Of a DNA stretch of 64,000 bases, positions 24,192-31,671 are shown piece after piece. The DNA comes from Streptomyces triculaminicus (GTDB taxonomy: Bacteria; Actinomycetota; Actinomycetes; Streptomycetales; Streptomycetaceae). The DNA lies in assembly GCF_017349075.1 (NCBI RefSeq), contig NZ_JAFMOF010000005.1:1-64000 (forward strand). Direction: 5' to 3'. The position numbers were made by a program, and so were the translations under genes. The notes beneath the pieces are model-generated. The model saw nothing but the letters and a program-made list of their open reading frames with translations. It did no database searches and was not told the DNA's origin. Within the stretch, counting starts at the first letter, position 1; every line of letters starts with the position of its first letter.

Positions 24192-24305
24192 TCACTGGTG
24201 GTGCGGGTTGCTGATGATCGCAAGCGGGATCACCAGGGCGACGGAGACGATGACCGTCGTGGCCCAGATCGCACCGGCCCATCGGAGAATTGCGCGTCGG
24301 ATCAC
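24192..24305 (-). CDS. Very small membrane protein (37 residues)
   Basis: From GTG 24305 it reads VIRRAILRWAGAIWATTVIV, then a hydrophobic stretch VSVALVIPLAIIS and ends NPHHQ. One membrane helix with a basic N-terminus. It starts 2 nt after the stop of the 24308 gene, so coupled translation is likely. Function unknown. Confidence 0.55.
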   Translation of the reverse strand: MIRRAILRWAGAIWATTVIVSVALVIPLAIISNPHHQ

Positions 24306-24307
24306 GG

Positions 24308-24541
24308 CTACCTCATCCACGCGTGGAACGGGCGCTTGACGATCTGCGTGTAGGAGTGGTGCGACGGGTTGGCCCTGACGTGCTCCAAGATCCAGAGCGA
24401 ACCAACCTCCTGGTCGGTGCTCCGGGGGGAGCCCTCCCCACACACGTCGCACTCCTGGGCGTAGGTGTGGGGCTTCGCGTCCGGCTCACGGTCGGGCCGA
24501 ACGGTCCAATCAGCGTGTGCGATCACGGCACGTGTGCTCAT
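24308..24541 (-). CDS. Small zinc-knuckle hypothetical protein (DUF7848-like)
   Basis: 77 residues from ATG 24541. It begins MSTRAVIAHADWTVRPDREP and has CDVCGE, then HVRANPSHHSYTQIVKRPF. One CxxC plus late histidines could form a metal site. Similar short proteins are common in Streptomyces accessory regions; the DUF name is from memory. Confidence 0.7.
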   Translation of the reverse strand: MSTRAVIAHADWTVRPDREPDAKPHTYAQECDVCGEGSPRSTDQEVGSLWILEHVRANPSHHSYTQIVKRPFHAWMR

Positions 24542-24622
24542 GCAGGCCAATCCCTTCGGGCGTTGCCCCCGTCAGTGCCACAGGTGTACAGCCGGTCGCA
24601 GAGGCAGCGCGGCGACCGTCAA

Positions 24623-24641
24623 GGCGTCATACCGGCGTCAT
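24623..24641. promoter_or_regulatory. Direct repeat GGCGTCAT x2 upstream of the HTH regulator
   Basis: Copies at 24623-24630 and 24634-24641 (11-bp period, one helix turn) in the divergent gap before the regulator at 24695; possible autoregulatory operator. Confidence 0.35.
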
Positions 24642-24694
24642 TCATCGGTCAAAACCCGTGACCAACTGTCGCCCAGCGCCCTACTGTCGAAGAC

Positions 24695-25480
24695 GTGGCC
24701 GAACCCAACACGATCCTTCGCGCCGTCAGAATCAGCCTGCGCATGTCGCAAGATGATCTAGCTCTCGCCATACGTCAGGCGGGGAAGGAATCAGGTGAAC
24801 CGAACGACTGCGCCAAACGCAACGTTCAGCGATGGGAGTCAGGGAAGGTCCTCAATCCCCGCCCCGTCTACGCCAGGGCCCTGGAGCGCGTAACAGGTCT
24901 TCCGATCGAGGCTTTAGGGTTCGCCCCACCGGGGCCGAACGCACGAGCGGCAGAGTCAGCCGTGCTGAACGGTCGTGAACCAGAACAGCGAGAGGCGGCG
25001 AAGGCGCGAGCCGCAACAGCCCCAGGAGGTATCGCCCCCATGACCAAGCACAACGATCACGGAACCCTGTCCGGCATCTGGCTGTCCCGATACGAGTACC
25101 ACTCGTCGGGGCGGGAATCCGACTTCATCGGAGAGCACTATGTAGTGGTACTCCAGCACGGCAACAAGCTGACGGCGCGCTCGCTGCCGGAAGGCTCTTC
25201 GAACCCGAATTCTCCGCTGACGCTCGACCTGACCGTTGAAGGAAACGTAGTCACGGGAACGTGGCGCGAGGAAACAGCACGGGATGGCTACTACGCCGGG
25301 GCCGTCTACCACGGGGCTATTCAGCTCCTTGTCGAACCTACGGGCCGGAAGATGAGCGGTAAGTGGGTCGGCTTCGGCAAGGACTTCGACGTGAACACTG
25401 GCCCATGGGAACTGACCTTCAAGGACGCTTCAACCTCTAAGCCCACAATGGCCGAGTACAACCGGTCGCCCGGGGAATGA
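24695..25480 (+). CDS. HTH (XRE) protein with C-terminal beta domain
   Basis: 261 residues from GTG 24695. Residues ~1-70 are an XRE DNA-binding domain (TILRAVRISLRMSQDDLALA ... NVQRWESGKVLNPRPVYARA). A linker rich in Ala/Glu leads to a beta-rich domain from ~120: GTLSGIWLSRYEYHSSGRES, HYVVVLQHGNKLTARSL, LTLDLTVEGNVVTGTWREET, GAVYHGAIQLLVEPTGRKMS and GKWVGFGKDFDVNTGPWELT, ending AEYNRSPGE. The beta part looks like a small ligand-binding barrel. It runs opposite to most of the element, as a repressor or immunity gene would. Role inferred. Confidence 0.75.
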   Translation: MAEPNTILRAVRISLRMSQDDLALAIRQAGKESGEPNDCAKRNVQRWESGKVLNPRPVYARALERVTGLPIEALGFAPPGPNARAAESAVLNGREPEQREAAKARAATAPGGIAPMTKHNDHGTLSGIWLSRYEYHSSGRESDFIGEHYVVVLQHGNKLTARSLPEGSSNPNSPLTLDLTVEGNVVTGTWREETARDGYYAGAVYHGAIQLLVEPTGRKMSGKWVGFGKDFDVNTGPWELTFKDASTSKPTMAEYNRSPGE

Positions 25481-25536
25481 GGTAACGCCTGCCGTCCCCA
25501 ATCGGGGATAGCCCGGGTTCGCGCCCAACGCAAAGA

Positions 25537-25575
25537 GCCCCCGACGGCAGCCCAGCGCGGGCAGTCGTCGGGGGC
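25537..25575. terminator. Terminator hairpin after the HTH/beta-domain gene
   Basis: GCCCCCGAC (25537-25545) / GTCGGGGGC (25567-25575), 9 bp, between two convergent genes. Confidence 0.7.
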
Positions 25576-25580
25576 AGTGG

Positions 25581-25748
25581 TCAGAAGTGCCGGGGGCAGC
25601 AGCCCAGCTTGTACAGGTCGACAGGGGCGGGCTCGTCGCCGACTTCGAGCCGGAACAGCGCGGCGAACACAGCCCAGAGGGGATGCCCTTCGGGCGTCTC
25701 GCTTTCGGCCAACTCGCAGCCAATTTCCTTGAGTTCGTCACTCGCCAC
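25581..25748 (-). CDS. Short hypothetical protein (55 residues)
   Basis: From GTG 25748 it reads VASDELKEIGCELAESETPE, then GHPLWAVFAALFRLEVGDEP and ends LYKLGCCPRHF. It overlaps the end of the upstream gene by 11 nt, which supports coupled translation. Regular codon bias in this frame only. No family recognised. Confidence 0.6.
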   Translation of the reverse strand: MASDELKEIGCELAESETPEGHPLWAVFAALFRLEVGDEPAPVDLYKLGCCPRHF

Positions 25749-26148
25749 GCCGGTAATCCTCCAGTGCCGCCATGGCTGCCGCGCGGGCGGCTTCCTTCGG
25801 GTCGGTAGGGGTCGTGGCGTCGGTCGCCTTCTCGTGTGCCGACAGGGCGGCGTCGAGCGGGCCCAGGAAGCGCAACAGGGGGTGCGCCACGGGCACGCCG
25901 GACGAGCCGGGGACCGTGACCCCCTCGGCGACGATCTGAGCCGCTACGACGTCCCAGACGGCCCGCAGGGCCGGGTACCGCTCCGCGTCGCCGGAGACGG
26001 GCTCCAGGCGGCTCTTGGATGCCGTCGCGACAGCCTTGCGCGCACGCGCTGCCGCCTTACGGTGCGCATCGCTGCAATACCGGGTGCGCTGGTCGGCGTC
26101 GGCGGAAATCGGGGCGCCGCACGGGGCGTGCGCGCACCTTCGTGTCAT
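25738..26148 (-). CDS. Zinc-knuckle hypothetical protein
   Basis: 136 residues from ATG 26148 with GAGAGGG 6 nt upstream. The N-terminus MTRRCAHAPCGAPISADADQ followed by RTRYCSDAHRKAAARARKA holds a C-x4-C ... C-x2-H type zinc knuckle found in many phage and actinobacterial proteins. The rest is helical (YPALRAVWDVVAAQIVAEGV, FLGPLDAALSAHEKATDA). Possible nucleic-acid binder; not assigned. Confidence 0.7.
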   Translation of the reverse strand: MTRRCAHAPCGAPISADADQRTRYCSDAHRKAAARARKAVATASKSRLEPVSGDAERYPALRAVWDVVAAQIVAEGVTVPGSSGVPVAHPLLRFLGPLDAALSAHEKATDATTPTDPKEAARAAAMAALEDYRRGE

Positions 26149-26309
26149 TCGGTCCCTCTCATCAGTTGGCGGACAGCCGGAAAGGGCTTGTCCGGGACGG
26201 ACGCGTTTTCCGTGCTGGAGCCGGGATCGCTGAGCGGCACTGCCGCGAACTTTTGACCCGCACTCGCCCTATGTCAGCGCGGGCAGGTCGAGAACGCGCA
26301 CGATCATTC

Positions 26310-26321
26310 GCGTGATCACGC
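26310..26321. promoter_or_regulatory. Perfect palindrome GCGTGATCACGC
   Basis: 12-bp perfect palindrome in the 174-bp gap (26149-26322) between two minus-strand element genes, near the stop of the upstream one. Possible binding site. The gap shows no convincing gene. Confidence 0.3.
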
Positions 26322-26322
26322 C

Positions 26323-26739
26323 TCACGTTCGCGGGCGGCAGTGACGACACTCAATGAGCCAGGCATCCGACCGTTCCTCACGGTCGGCATCGACGGGAAG
26401 CCGCTCTTTCGGTGCGTACGAATATCGCGGGCACAAACGACAGCGCACCGGAACCCAATGCCGCTCGTCTCCGCTCAGCCTCGCCCGGCCATCGGGGCGC
26501 ACCCATGTTGGGCGCATCCACGATGGCCACTCGCTGAGCTCTTCGTAAGTGCCCGGAATCTCGCGGGCCTTGAATGCAATCAGCGTCCGACCGTCGGCGA
26601 TTCGGTGGGGATCCCCGACCTTCCGCGCCCACCCCCGTTCGAGGAGATACCCCCCTAGGTCGGAAGGTACCCCCACCCGCATGCCTGCCCCTACCGGGGT
26701 CCGGTCGATATGGACCCCGGTAGTCATCTCAACAAGCAT
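26323..26739 (-). CDS. Hypothetical protein of the integrated element
   Basis: 138 residues from ATG 26739, with an in-frame ATG at 26727 also possible. It begins TTGVHIDRTPVGAGMRVGVP and contains LLERGWARKVGDPHRIADGR; the C-terminal half has CRLCPRYSYAPKERLP ... ECRHCRP, a four-cysteine zinc ribbon. The gene starts 5 nt after the stop of the 58-residue gene upstream. Not recognised. Confidence 0.65.
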   Translation of the reverse strand: MLVEMTTGVHIDRTPVGAGMRVGVPSDLGGYLLERGWARKVGDPHRIADGRTLIAFKAREIPGTYEELSEWPSWMRPTWVRPDGRARLSGDERHWVPVRCRLCPRYSYAPKERLPVDADREERSDAWLIECRHCRPRT

Positions 26740-26744
26740 GGGGC

Positions 26745-26921
26745 TTACGCCAGTTCGGCAAGCTCAGTCGAGACCAGCCACTCAGCCTCACTCTTCGGCA
26801 CGTCGTAGGTCTCGCCGTTCTGGAGAACACGAGAGGCGACGCCGTCATTGCTCGGGCCGTACGACATGTAGCCGGTCATCCGGACAGTGGTGGTCGGCTC
26901 ATCGGTGTTGAAGAAAGACAT
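26745..26921 (-). CDS. Short conserved-looking protein downstream of the capsid gene (58 residues)
   Basis: ATG 26921, preceded by AGAGGAG at 6 nt. Sequence MSFFNTDEPTTTVRMTGYMS, then YGPSNDGVASRVLQNGETYD, VPKSEAEWLVSTELAELA. It starts 11 nt after the capsid stop. The small beta-like fold directly after a capsid gene could be a head-decoration or connector protein; this is a guess from position. Confidence 0.6.
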   Translation of the reverse strand: MSFFNTDEPTTTVRMTGYMSYGPSNDGVASRVLQNGETYDVPKSEAEWLVSTELAELA

Positions 26922-26932
26922 GGTGACTCCTC

Positions 26933-28102
26933 TTAGGCAGTAACGGTGATCTTGCAGACAGCGGCAGCGTTCGGGACGGCGATAGCAGCACGGGCAATCG
27001 CGCGGACCGCAGTGCCGTCCTTAAGGAATCCGAACTGATCAGAAATCTGAAATCCGGCATCCTTGCGCCATACGGCAAATACCTGGTCCGCCTCATAGGT
27101 GAGAATGTCGCTCTCCGGCACGAACGAGGAAAGCCATACGGGCACGCCGAGAATCGACCGCTGAACACCAGCCGTGGGGGAACCGGCCGACTCGCTCAGA
27201 AGCGGCTTAAGGGAGCCGGAGGACTCACGCAGCGCCATAAGCGCCGTCCACGCCTTCGGGCTCATTACGATTGCCGTCGCCTTCGCGTTCGCCGCTTCCA
27301 GCTTTCCGAAAGCCGTCACGAACGGGTCGAGATCCTTGAGGCCGCCCTTAACTGCATGAGTCTGGATACCCGGCGTATTGGCGATGCCAATGAACCCCTT
27401 ACCAGCCCCGGTGCCAATCAGCGCTTCACGATCGAACCCGAGGGCAACGGAGCGCATCAGCGACTTCGCCATGGGGTTAAGGAATGCGGCACCACCATCG
27501 TCCAGCAGCTCATTCGCGATCAGGTCAGCCGCCGCAATCTTCTTCGGTGTGACCTTCAGCGGGTCCGCACCGAAACCGCCCGTGGGCAGGTCGTCAAGCT
27601 CTCCCACGAAACCAGCGGAGAAGTCCGAACGGATTACGGGGAACGCGTACGTCTCCGCGCCGGTCTGGACGCGCTGAACACCGCTCTCCATCACCACCGA
27701 CTGAGGCGCAAGGAGATCGACGAAGGTCCGCGCCATCTCCTCCGGAGAGAACGCCTTATTCGTGCCCGTCGTGGTGATGCCGCGCGACATTTCAAGAGAG
27801 CGAGCCATAAGCTCACCAGGGGTCGCATTCATGCGCGAGTCTCCCTTCCTTCCCGGGCGAGTGGTGCCCATCGTCTGTAGCGGGGAAGTCACCCGCATTG
27901 CCTGTTCCTCAGCGGCAGCAGCCTCAAGGTGCCGCTTGATCTGGTCGTCAGCCTCCTTGACCTTTCTAAGAAGGTTCGACTCTGCCGCTTGCTCCTCTCG
28001 ACTCCGAGAGCGCTTCGCAGAATCTGACTCGAACGCTCGGAGGCGTTCTAGGTATTCATCGCGCTTCGCCATGTGGGCGTGCGCTCGTTCTGCATGAGAC
28101 AA
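26933..28102 (-). CDS. HK97-family major capsid protein
   Basis: 389 residues from TTG 28102, chosen because GGAGGG lies 7 nt upstream; in-frame TTG 28138 lacks this. The N-terminal ~80 residues are a charged coiled delta/scaffold region (KRDEYLERLRAFESDSAKRS, LLRKVKEADDQIKRHLEA). The HK97 fold follows: ARTFVDLLAPQSVVMESGVQ, ETYAFPVIRSDFSAGFVGEL, KKIAAADLIANELLDDGG, FDREALIGTGAGKGFIGIAN, ATAIVMSPKAWTALMALRES, GVPVWLSSFVPESDI and DQFGFLKDGTAVRAIARAAI. No protease or portal gene adjoins it, so it may form small capsids for a satellite or use helper functions. Confidence 0.9.
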   Translation of the reverse strand: MSHAERAHAHMAKRDEYLERLRAFESDSAKRSRSREEQAAESNLLRKVKEADDQIKRHLEAAAAEEQAMRVTSPLQTMGTTRPGRKGDSRMNATPGELMARSLEMSRGITTTGTNKAFSPEEMARTFVDLLAPQSVVMESGVQRVQTGAETYAFPVIRSDFSAGFVGELDDLPTGGFGADPLKVTPKKIAAADLIANELLDDGGAAFLNPMAKSLMRSVALGFDREALIGTGAGKGFIGIANTPGIQTHAVKGGLKDLDPFVTAFGKLEAANAKATAIVMSPKAWTALMALRESSGSLKPLLSESAGSPTAGVQRSILGVPVWLSSFVPESDILTYEADQVFAVWRKDAGFQISDQFGFLKDGTAVRAIARAAIAVPNAAAVCKITVTA

Positions 28103-28210
28103 CGGGGTTCCCTCCGGAGGAATAGAAAAGCCGACCAAACCTCAAGGGGTCAGCCGGCCGTGGGGTACAGGGTGAATGCGAAATCACCCTTCACTCTTAT
28201 TAGTAAATGT

Positions 28211-28723
28211 CTACGCAGCCTTGCCCTGAGTGCGCCTCTTTGCCGCCCACTCGCGCTTACGCTGTCGGTTCCGCTCTGCCCGGCACTCGTCCGAGCACAT
28301 CAACGGCCAACGGCGCTTCTGCCCCTCGGGGCGCCTCTGCTCGTATGCCTCGCCGCACCACTCGCACGTGCCCGTGAACACCTTCACGCCGTCCACCACA
28401 CGGATAGTGCCGCCCTTCGTCTGCCACGACACCGGACGGGCCTCACGACAGCGGATGATCAGCCGGGATCTGAGCACGTCCTCACGCAGAGCAGGCGGGA
28501 ACTCCCACAGGGGGCGGAACGGGTCGGCAACGAGGCGAAACGGCCCGCGAGCGAAGCCAGCACGCACGACCACAGGGCCGCTCTCACCGCGCATGAAACG
28601 GCTGGTGTCCCACTCCATGAACGCCCGGACGACCGCAGGGTCTACGTGCTCCGTCAGTTCGTCGGGGGTGCAGGCAAGCGCCTCAATCTCGTTCTCTGTA
28701 ACGCCAGTTGGGTTGTAGTACAT
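28211..28723 (-). CDS. Hypothetical protein with C-terminal zinc knuckle
   Basis: 170 residues from ATG 28723 (MYYNPTGVTENEIEALACTP), with AGGACGG 8 nt upstream. A longer in-frame reading would run back into the terminator at 28756-28778, so it is rejected. Middle part EWDTSRFMRGESGPVVVRAG and PLWEFPPALREDVLRSRLI; C-terminal CEWCGEAYEQRRP ... MCSDECRAERNRQRKREWA is a four-Cys zinc motif followed by a basic tail. A nucleic-acid-binding role is plausible. Confidence 0.7.
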   Translation of the reverse strand: MYYNPTGVTENEIEALACTPDELTEHVDPAVVRAFMEWDTSRFMRGESGPVVVRAGFARGPFRLVADPFRPLWEFPPALREDVLRSRLIIRCREARPVSWQTKGGTIRVVDGVKVFTGTCEWCGEAYEQRRPEGQKRRWPLMCSDECRAERNRQRKREWAAKRRTQGKAA

Positions 28724-28755
28724 GCGGGAACCGTCCTGTTGAAGGGCATGAAAAA

Positions 28756-28778
28756 GCCCCGGGTCGGCGAGCCGGGGC
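28756..28778 (-). terminator. Rho-independent terminator after the 28836 gene
   Basis: GCCCCGG (28756-28762) / CCGGGGC (28772-28778); read on the minus strand the hairpin is followed by five U (AAAAA at 28751-28755). Confidence 0.85.
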
Positions 28779-28835
28779 AAGTCCTCAAGTTGAGTAGGTG
28801 ATCAGCAAGGCAGTGCGCCACGGGGCGCACTGGTT

Positions 28836-29447
28836 TCAGCGAGGCAGGCGCACCCTGAACCCCCACGGACCGCGCGCGCCATTCGGGCCGAAACGGCCGT
28901 CACGCCCAAGGAGTTCACGGGCAAGAACGAGGAGAGCGCGTTCGCCGATGATGGCGTTGGGACAGTCACGCCGGAAAGCGGCTATCAGGTCACGCCGGGA
29001 AATGAAGTCTCCCGCCGACTGTTCGCACAGCTTGAGCCAGCGCTCAGGCGTCATAGCGGACTCACGACGGAACACGGGAGAGCCCGACAGGATTTCTTTC
29101 AAGTCCCGGACGTTTGGGCCGGAAGCGTGCCGGACCGCAACGGCCATTCCCTTCCATGCGAGCGCCTGAGTCCCCAGCACTCCCCAACGATCGGGCAAGG
29201 CGAATTCTGGCACAAAGACGCCCTCGGGACCGAAGTCCCCCGCGTATCCCTCAAGCTCGTTCAGCATGTGGGCAATACGGACGCGCCACAGCGCCGGATC
29301 AAGGGGTGCGAAGGGTGCTTCCCCCTCTACCCAGCAGCGTGAAGCGGGGCACCACAGAATGGGGGCGTGAGGGAGACAGTGGGCGGCCCTAACGATCGCC
29401 TCCGACCATTCGCCTACCGTTGCCGCCTTCAAGACGTGTCCACTCAT
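28836..29447 (-). CDS. Hypothetical protein with C-terminal winged-helix-like region
   Basis: 203 residues from ATG 29447, with AAAGGA 8 nt upstream; longer start at 29489 is possible. N-terminal SGHVLKAATVGEWSEAIVRA and ILWCPASRCWVEGEAPFA; middle ELEGYAGDFGPEGVFVPEFA. The C-terminal ~60 residues DFISRRDLIAAFRRDCPN ... ERALLVLARELLGRDGRFG ending RGPWGFRVRLPR look like a winged helix as in some phage replication or primase C-termini. First gene after the integrase; function unknown. Confidence 0.65.
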   Translation of the reverse strand: MSGHVLKAATVGEWSEAIVRAAHCLPHAPILWCPASRCWVEGEAPFAPLDPALWRVRIAHMLNELEGYAGDFGPEGVFVPEFALPDRWGVLGTQALAWKGMAVAVRHASGPNVRDLKEILSGSPVFRRESAMTPERWLKLCEQSAGDFISRRDLIAAFRRDCPNAIIGERALLVLARELLGRDGRFGPNGARGPWGFRVRLPR

Positions 29448-29682
29448 GAACTGATCCTTTCTCAGGGTTGCCCACTCGCTGTTGAGCAAGGCAGGAACAA
29501 GTGGGGTTCAAAGACTGAGCAAGAAACACACAACTCTCTCTCCCGCTGTAAGCAGGGACTTTGCAAGCTGTGCAAGATACGTAGGTGACTCACCACCTCT
29601 TAGCGAAACGACAACCGGGAAGAGCACCGTCATTCGTCATCCGTCACCGCTTCGGGAGCGCACAGGCTTCCAGCGGGCATGA

Positions 29683-29721
29683 CACAGCCCCGCCCCTCCC
29701 CAGGGGAGGAACAGGGCTGTG
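29683..29721 (-). terminator. Terminator after the serine integrase
   Basis: CACAGCCC (29683-29690) / GGGCTGTG (29714-29721) with an inner CCTCC/GGAGG pairing, 17 nt beyond the integrase stop. The rest of 29448-29682 is AT-richer leader sequence of the 28836 gene without a gene I can support. Confidence 0.7.
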
Positions 29722-29737
29722 AGGCGTACAGCCGGGC

Positions 29738-31576
29738 TTACGCGGCCAGGCGGAGCCCTCCCCCTCCGCTGGAAGGAACGTCGGGGCGGGACTCATAGGC
29801 GAGTTCTTCCCGAAGTGCTACAAGTGCGTCAGCAGCATCACGGAAGAACCCTTCCCCTAGAGCGAAGCTCACGCGGGATTCATCCAGCTTCCGCCAGCCG
29901 CCCCGTGTCCCCTTCTTGATCAGCAGACGTGCCCCCGCCTCAAGGAGGAGGTGCCGCCTTTCCTGGTCGTCCGACTCCGCCCAGACCTCGCGGATAGTGC
30001 GGCCGGTCGTCACCACTTCCCGCTTTTCCGGACGCGCCGGGGTTTGCTCCAGTACGGCGAGACGATTGTCCAACGCGTCCGCCCGCTCCTGCCAGGCCCG
30101 CTTCGCCGCTGTGGATTTCTGCCGCCCCTTCTCTTCCTGGTGAGCGTTGAACTCAGCGAGCGTCGCCGCTATCTCCGGAGCAGGGTCATACCCCGGTATC
30201 ACGATCGTCTTTTGTGTCTGTAGATCGCCTATCAGCGCCAAGAACTCACGCTCTACGTACTCTTCGACCCAGTCAGCCCGAATCGCTACGGAAGCAGGGC
30301 ACACAATGCCCGTGAGGTGCGCCGTGCACTTGTAACTCTCACGCTGCACCCCCTTGCGCTTGTTGGACATGTGGTACATGCGACTGCCGCAGCCCGCGCA
30401 GTGGATAACGCGCAGCAACTTGGACTTCTGGTCTACGCGGTCATGCGGCCCAATCTTGCGGTCCTCAAAGAGCTTCCCGATTACATCGAACTCTTCGCGC
30501 GTCAATATGGGGTGTTCGGTCGCCATGATCGGCGTACCCTCGCTGTCCCGCACCGGATTCCCCTGGTGCAGCTTCCAACCCAACAGCGCGGGCGAGGTGA
30601 GCACCTTACGGATTACGGACGGCACCCAGCAGAACGCGTCACGAGTCGTGGTCTCCCCCTTGGCCCCGCCCGTCTTCCCGCCCGTCTTACGGCCTGCCTT
30701 CAGGGACCAGTGGTCACGGGGAGTCGGTACCTTCTCGGCCCTGAGATCCTGGCAAAGCTTCGTGATCGTCATTCCCGACAACAGGTCTCGGATGATCCGC
30801 TCAATGACCTTCACTGCATCGGGATCAGGGACCAGGGTCTTGCCCGCGCCGTGCTCCTTGGGCATAGGGGCAATCATGTATCCGTAGGACGGCCGACCGC
30901 CCTTCCAGCGGTACGCCATCTTGCGCATCGCCGCATGAGCACCCAACACACGATCACGAATGCTCGCCGACTCCACCTGAGCCGCGAAGGCAAGCATCAT
31001 CATCATGAGCTCAGCCGTCGGGTCCATGGCATTCCGGAAGTCGAAGACCAGTCGGCCCCCGCCGATTCCCTCAGCGAAGACCAACATCTTCCGGTGCTGC
31101 TTCGCCCACTTCGCAAGGTCGTGCATGTCGCTCATGGACCGGATGGCACGGTCAAAGCGCCACCACACGATCGCGTCAAACTCATCCGGTCGAGCCAGCC
31201 ACGCCCCAAGTTCCGGCCGGTCGAACGGCCCCACCTTGGATGCGCTGACATCCAGGTCTACGGCCTCGCGTCCGTCGAAGTCGATGCCGAGAGCGGCGGC
31301 GGCAAGGTCGTCTGCCTCGCGCTGCCGCTCCGGGGAAGTCGTCTCGTCGGTCAGCACGGACAGACGCACGGCGCGTACGCCTCTGAGGCGGGCAAGGGTG
31401 TCCATGCCCGAGGTCTGATGAGTCGGTTGCCCAGCGGGGCCGGTCTGCGTTTCGGTGTCCACGGACGTCTTCGAGCGAGTCGAACGCCCGCCTGCGCTGT
31501 CCTGAGAAGGAAGGCTCACGCGCTCGCTAGAGCGCAAGGGCTTCCTGTCCGCGCTGACCTGCTTCGTTGCCGCCAT
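29738..31576 (-). CDS. Large serine recombinase (phage-type integrase)
   Basis: 612 residues from ATG 31576, with GGAGG 9 nt upstream; the domain itself starts near residue 65. Resolvase catalytic domain (~65-215): nucleophile Ser in RAVRLSVLTDETTSPERQRE, then FDAIVWWRFDRAIRSMSDMH and ESASIRDRVLGAHAAMRKMA. Recombinase domain (~225-360): RWKGGRPSYGYMI, VIRKVLTSPALLGWKLHQGN. Zinc ribbon (~395-440): VIHCAGCGSRMYHM ... YKCTAHLTGIVCPA. Coiled-coil and tail to the end. Such enzymes integrate phages between short attP/attB sites and need a directionality factor for excision; none is obvious here. The ~57-residue N-terminal extension is unusual. Confidence 0.95.
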   Translation of the reverse strand: MAATKQVSADRKPLRSSERVSLPSQDSAGGRSTRSKTSVDTETQTGPAGQPTHQTSGMDTLARLRGVRAVRLSVLTDETTSPERQREADDLAAAALGIDFDGREAVDLDVSASKVGPFDRPELGAWLARPDEFDAIVWWRFDRAIRSMSDMHDLAKWAKQHRKMLVFAEGIGGGRLVFDFRNAMDPTAELMMMMLAFAAQVESASIRDRVLGAHAAMRKMAYRWKGGRPSYGYMIAPMPKEHGAGKTLVPDPDAVKVIERIIRDLLSGMTITKLCQDLRAEKVPTPRDHWSLKAGRKTGGKTGGAKGETTTRDAFCWVPSVIRKVLTSPALLGWKLHQGNPVRDSEGTPIMATEHPILTREEFDVIGKLFEDRKIGPHDRVDQKSKLLRVIHCAGCGSRMYHMSNKRKGVQRESYKCTAHLTGIVCPASVAIRADWVEEYVEREFLALIGDLQTQKTIVIPGYDPAPEIAATLAEFNAHQEEKGRQKSTAAKRAWQERADALDNRLAVLEQTPARPEKREVVTTGRTIREVWAESDDQERRHLLLEAGARLLIKKGTRGGWRKLDESRVSFALGEGFFRDAADALVALREELAYESRPDVPSSGGGGLRLAA

Positions 31577-31587
31577 GACCGGGGTCC

Positions 31588-31609
31588 TCCAGAACGGTAG
31601 TTCTGGAGC
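31588..31609. promoter_or_regulatory. 9-bp inverted repeat overlapping the integrase ribosome-binding site
   Basis: CTCCAGAAC (31588-31596), GGTA, GTTCTGGAG (31601-31609). On the minus-strand transcript the right arm of this hairpin covers part of the GGAGG that precedes the integrase ATG. It could act as an operator, RNA switch or att half-site. Confidence 0.6.
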
Positions 31610-31671
31610 GTTCGGAGACCCGGCGGGGCACCCCTTCTGCCTCTGCTACGGGCAGCAGGGCTAGGCCTCCG

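Larger units (their letters stand above)
23554..31671. mobile_element. Integrated phage-satellite-like element with serine integrase and lone HK97 capsid gene
   Basis: About 8 kb of visibly lower-GC sequence holding a large serine integrase at the right end, an HK97-fold capsid gene, zinc-knuckle proteins and several short genes, mostly on the minus strand. No portal, terminase large subunit, protease or tail gene is present. The left border is uncertain (23.5-24.7 kb, or further right); no att core could be fixed. Confidence 0.6.

Noticed and set aside
26162..26350. 62-codon frame in the element gap
   Set aside because: Low complexity Arg/Ser/Ala composition and overlap with the upstream gene end; no start signal.
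25591..31660. GGGCAGCAG at ~25594 and ~31652 as an att core
   Set aside because: Only 9 bp, the left copy lies inside a short gene, and serine integrase cores cannot be fixed without an empty site for comparison.
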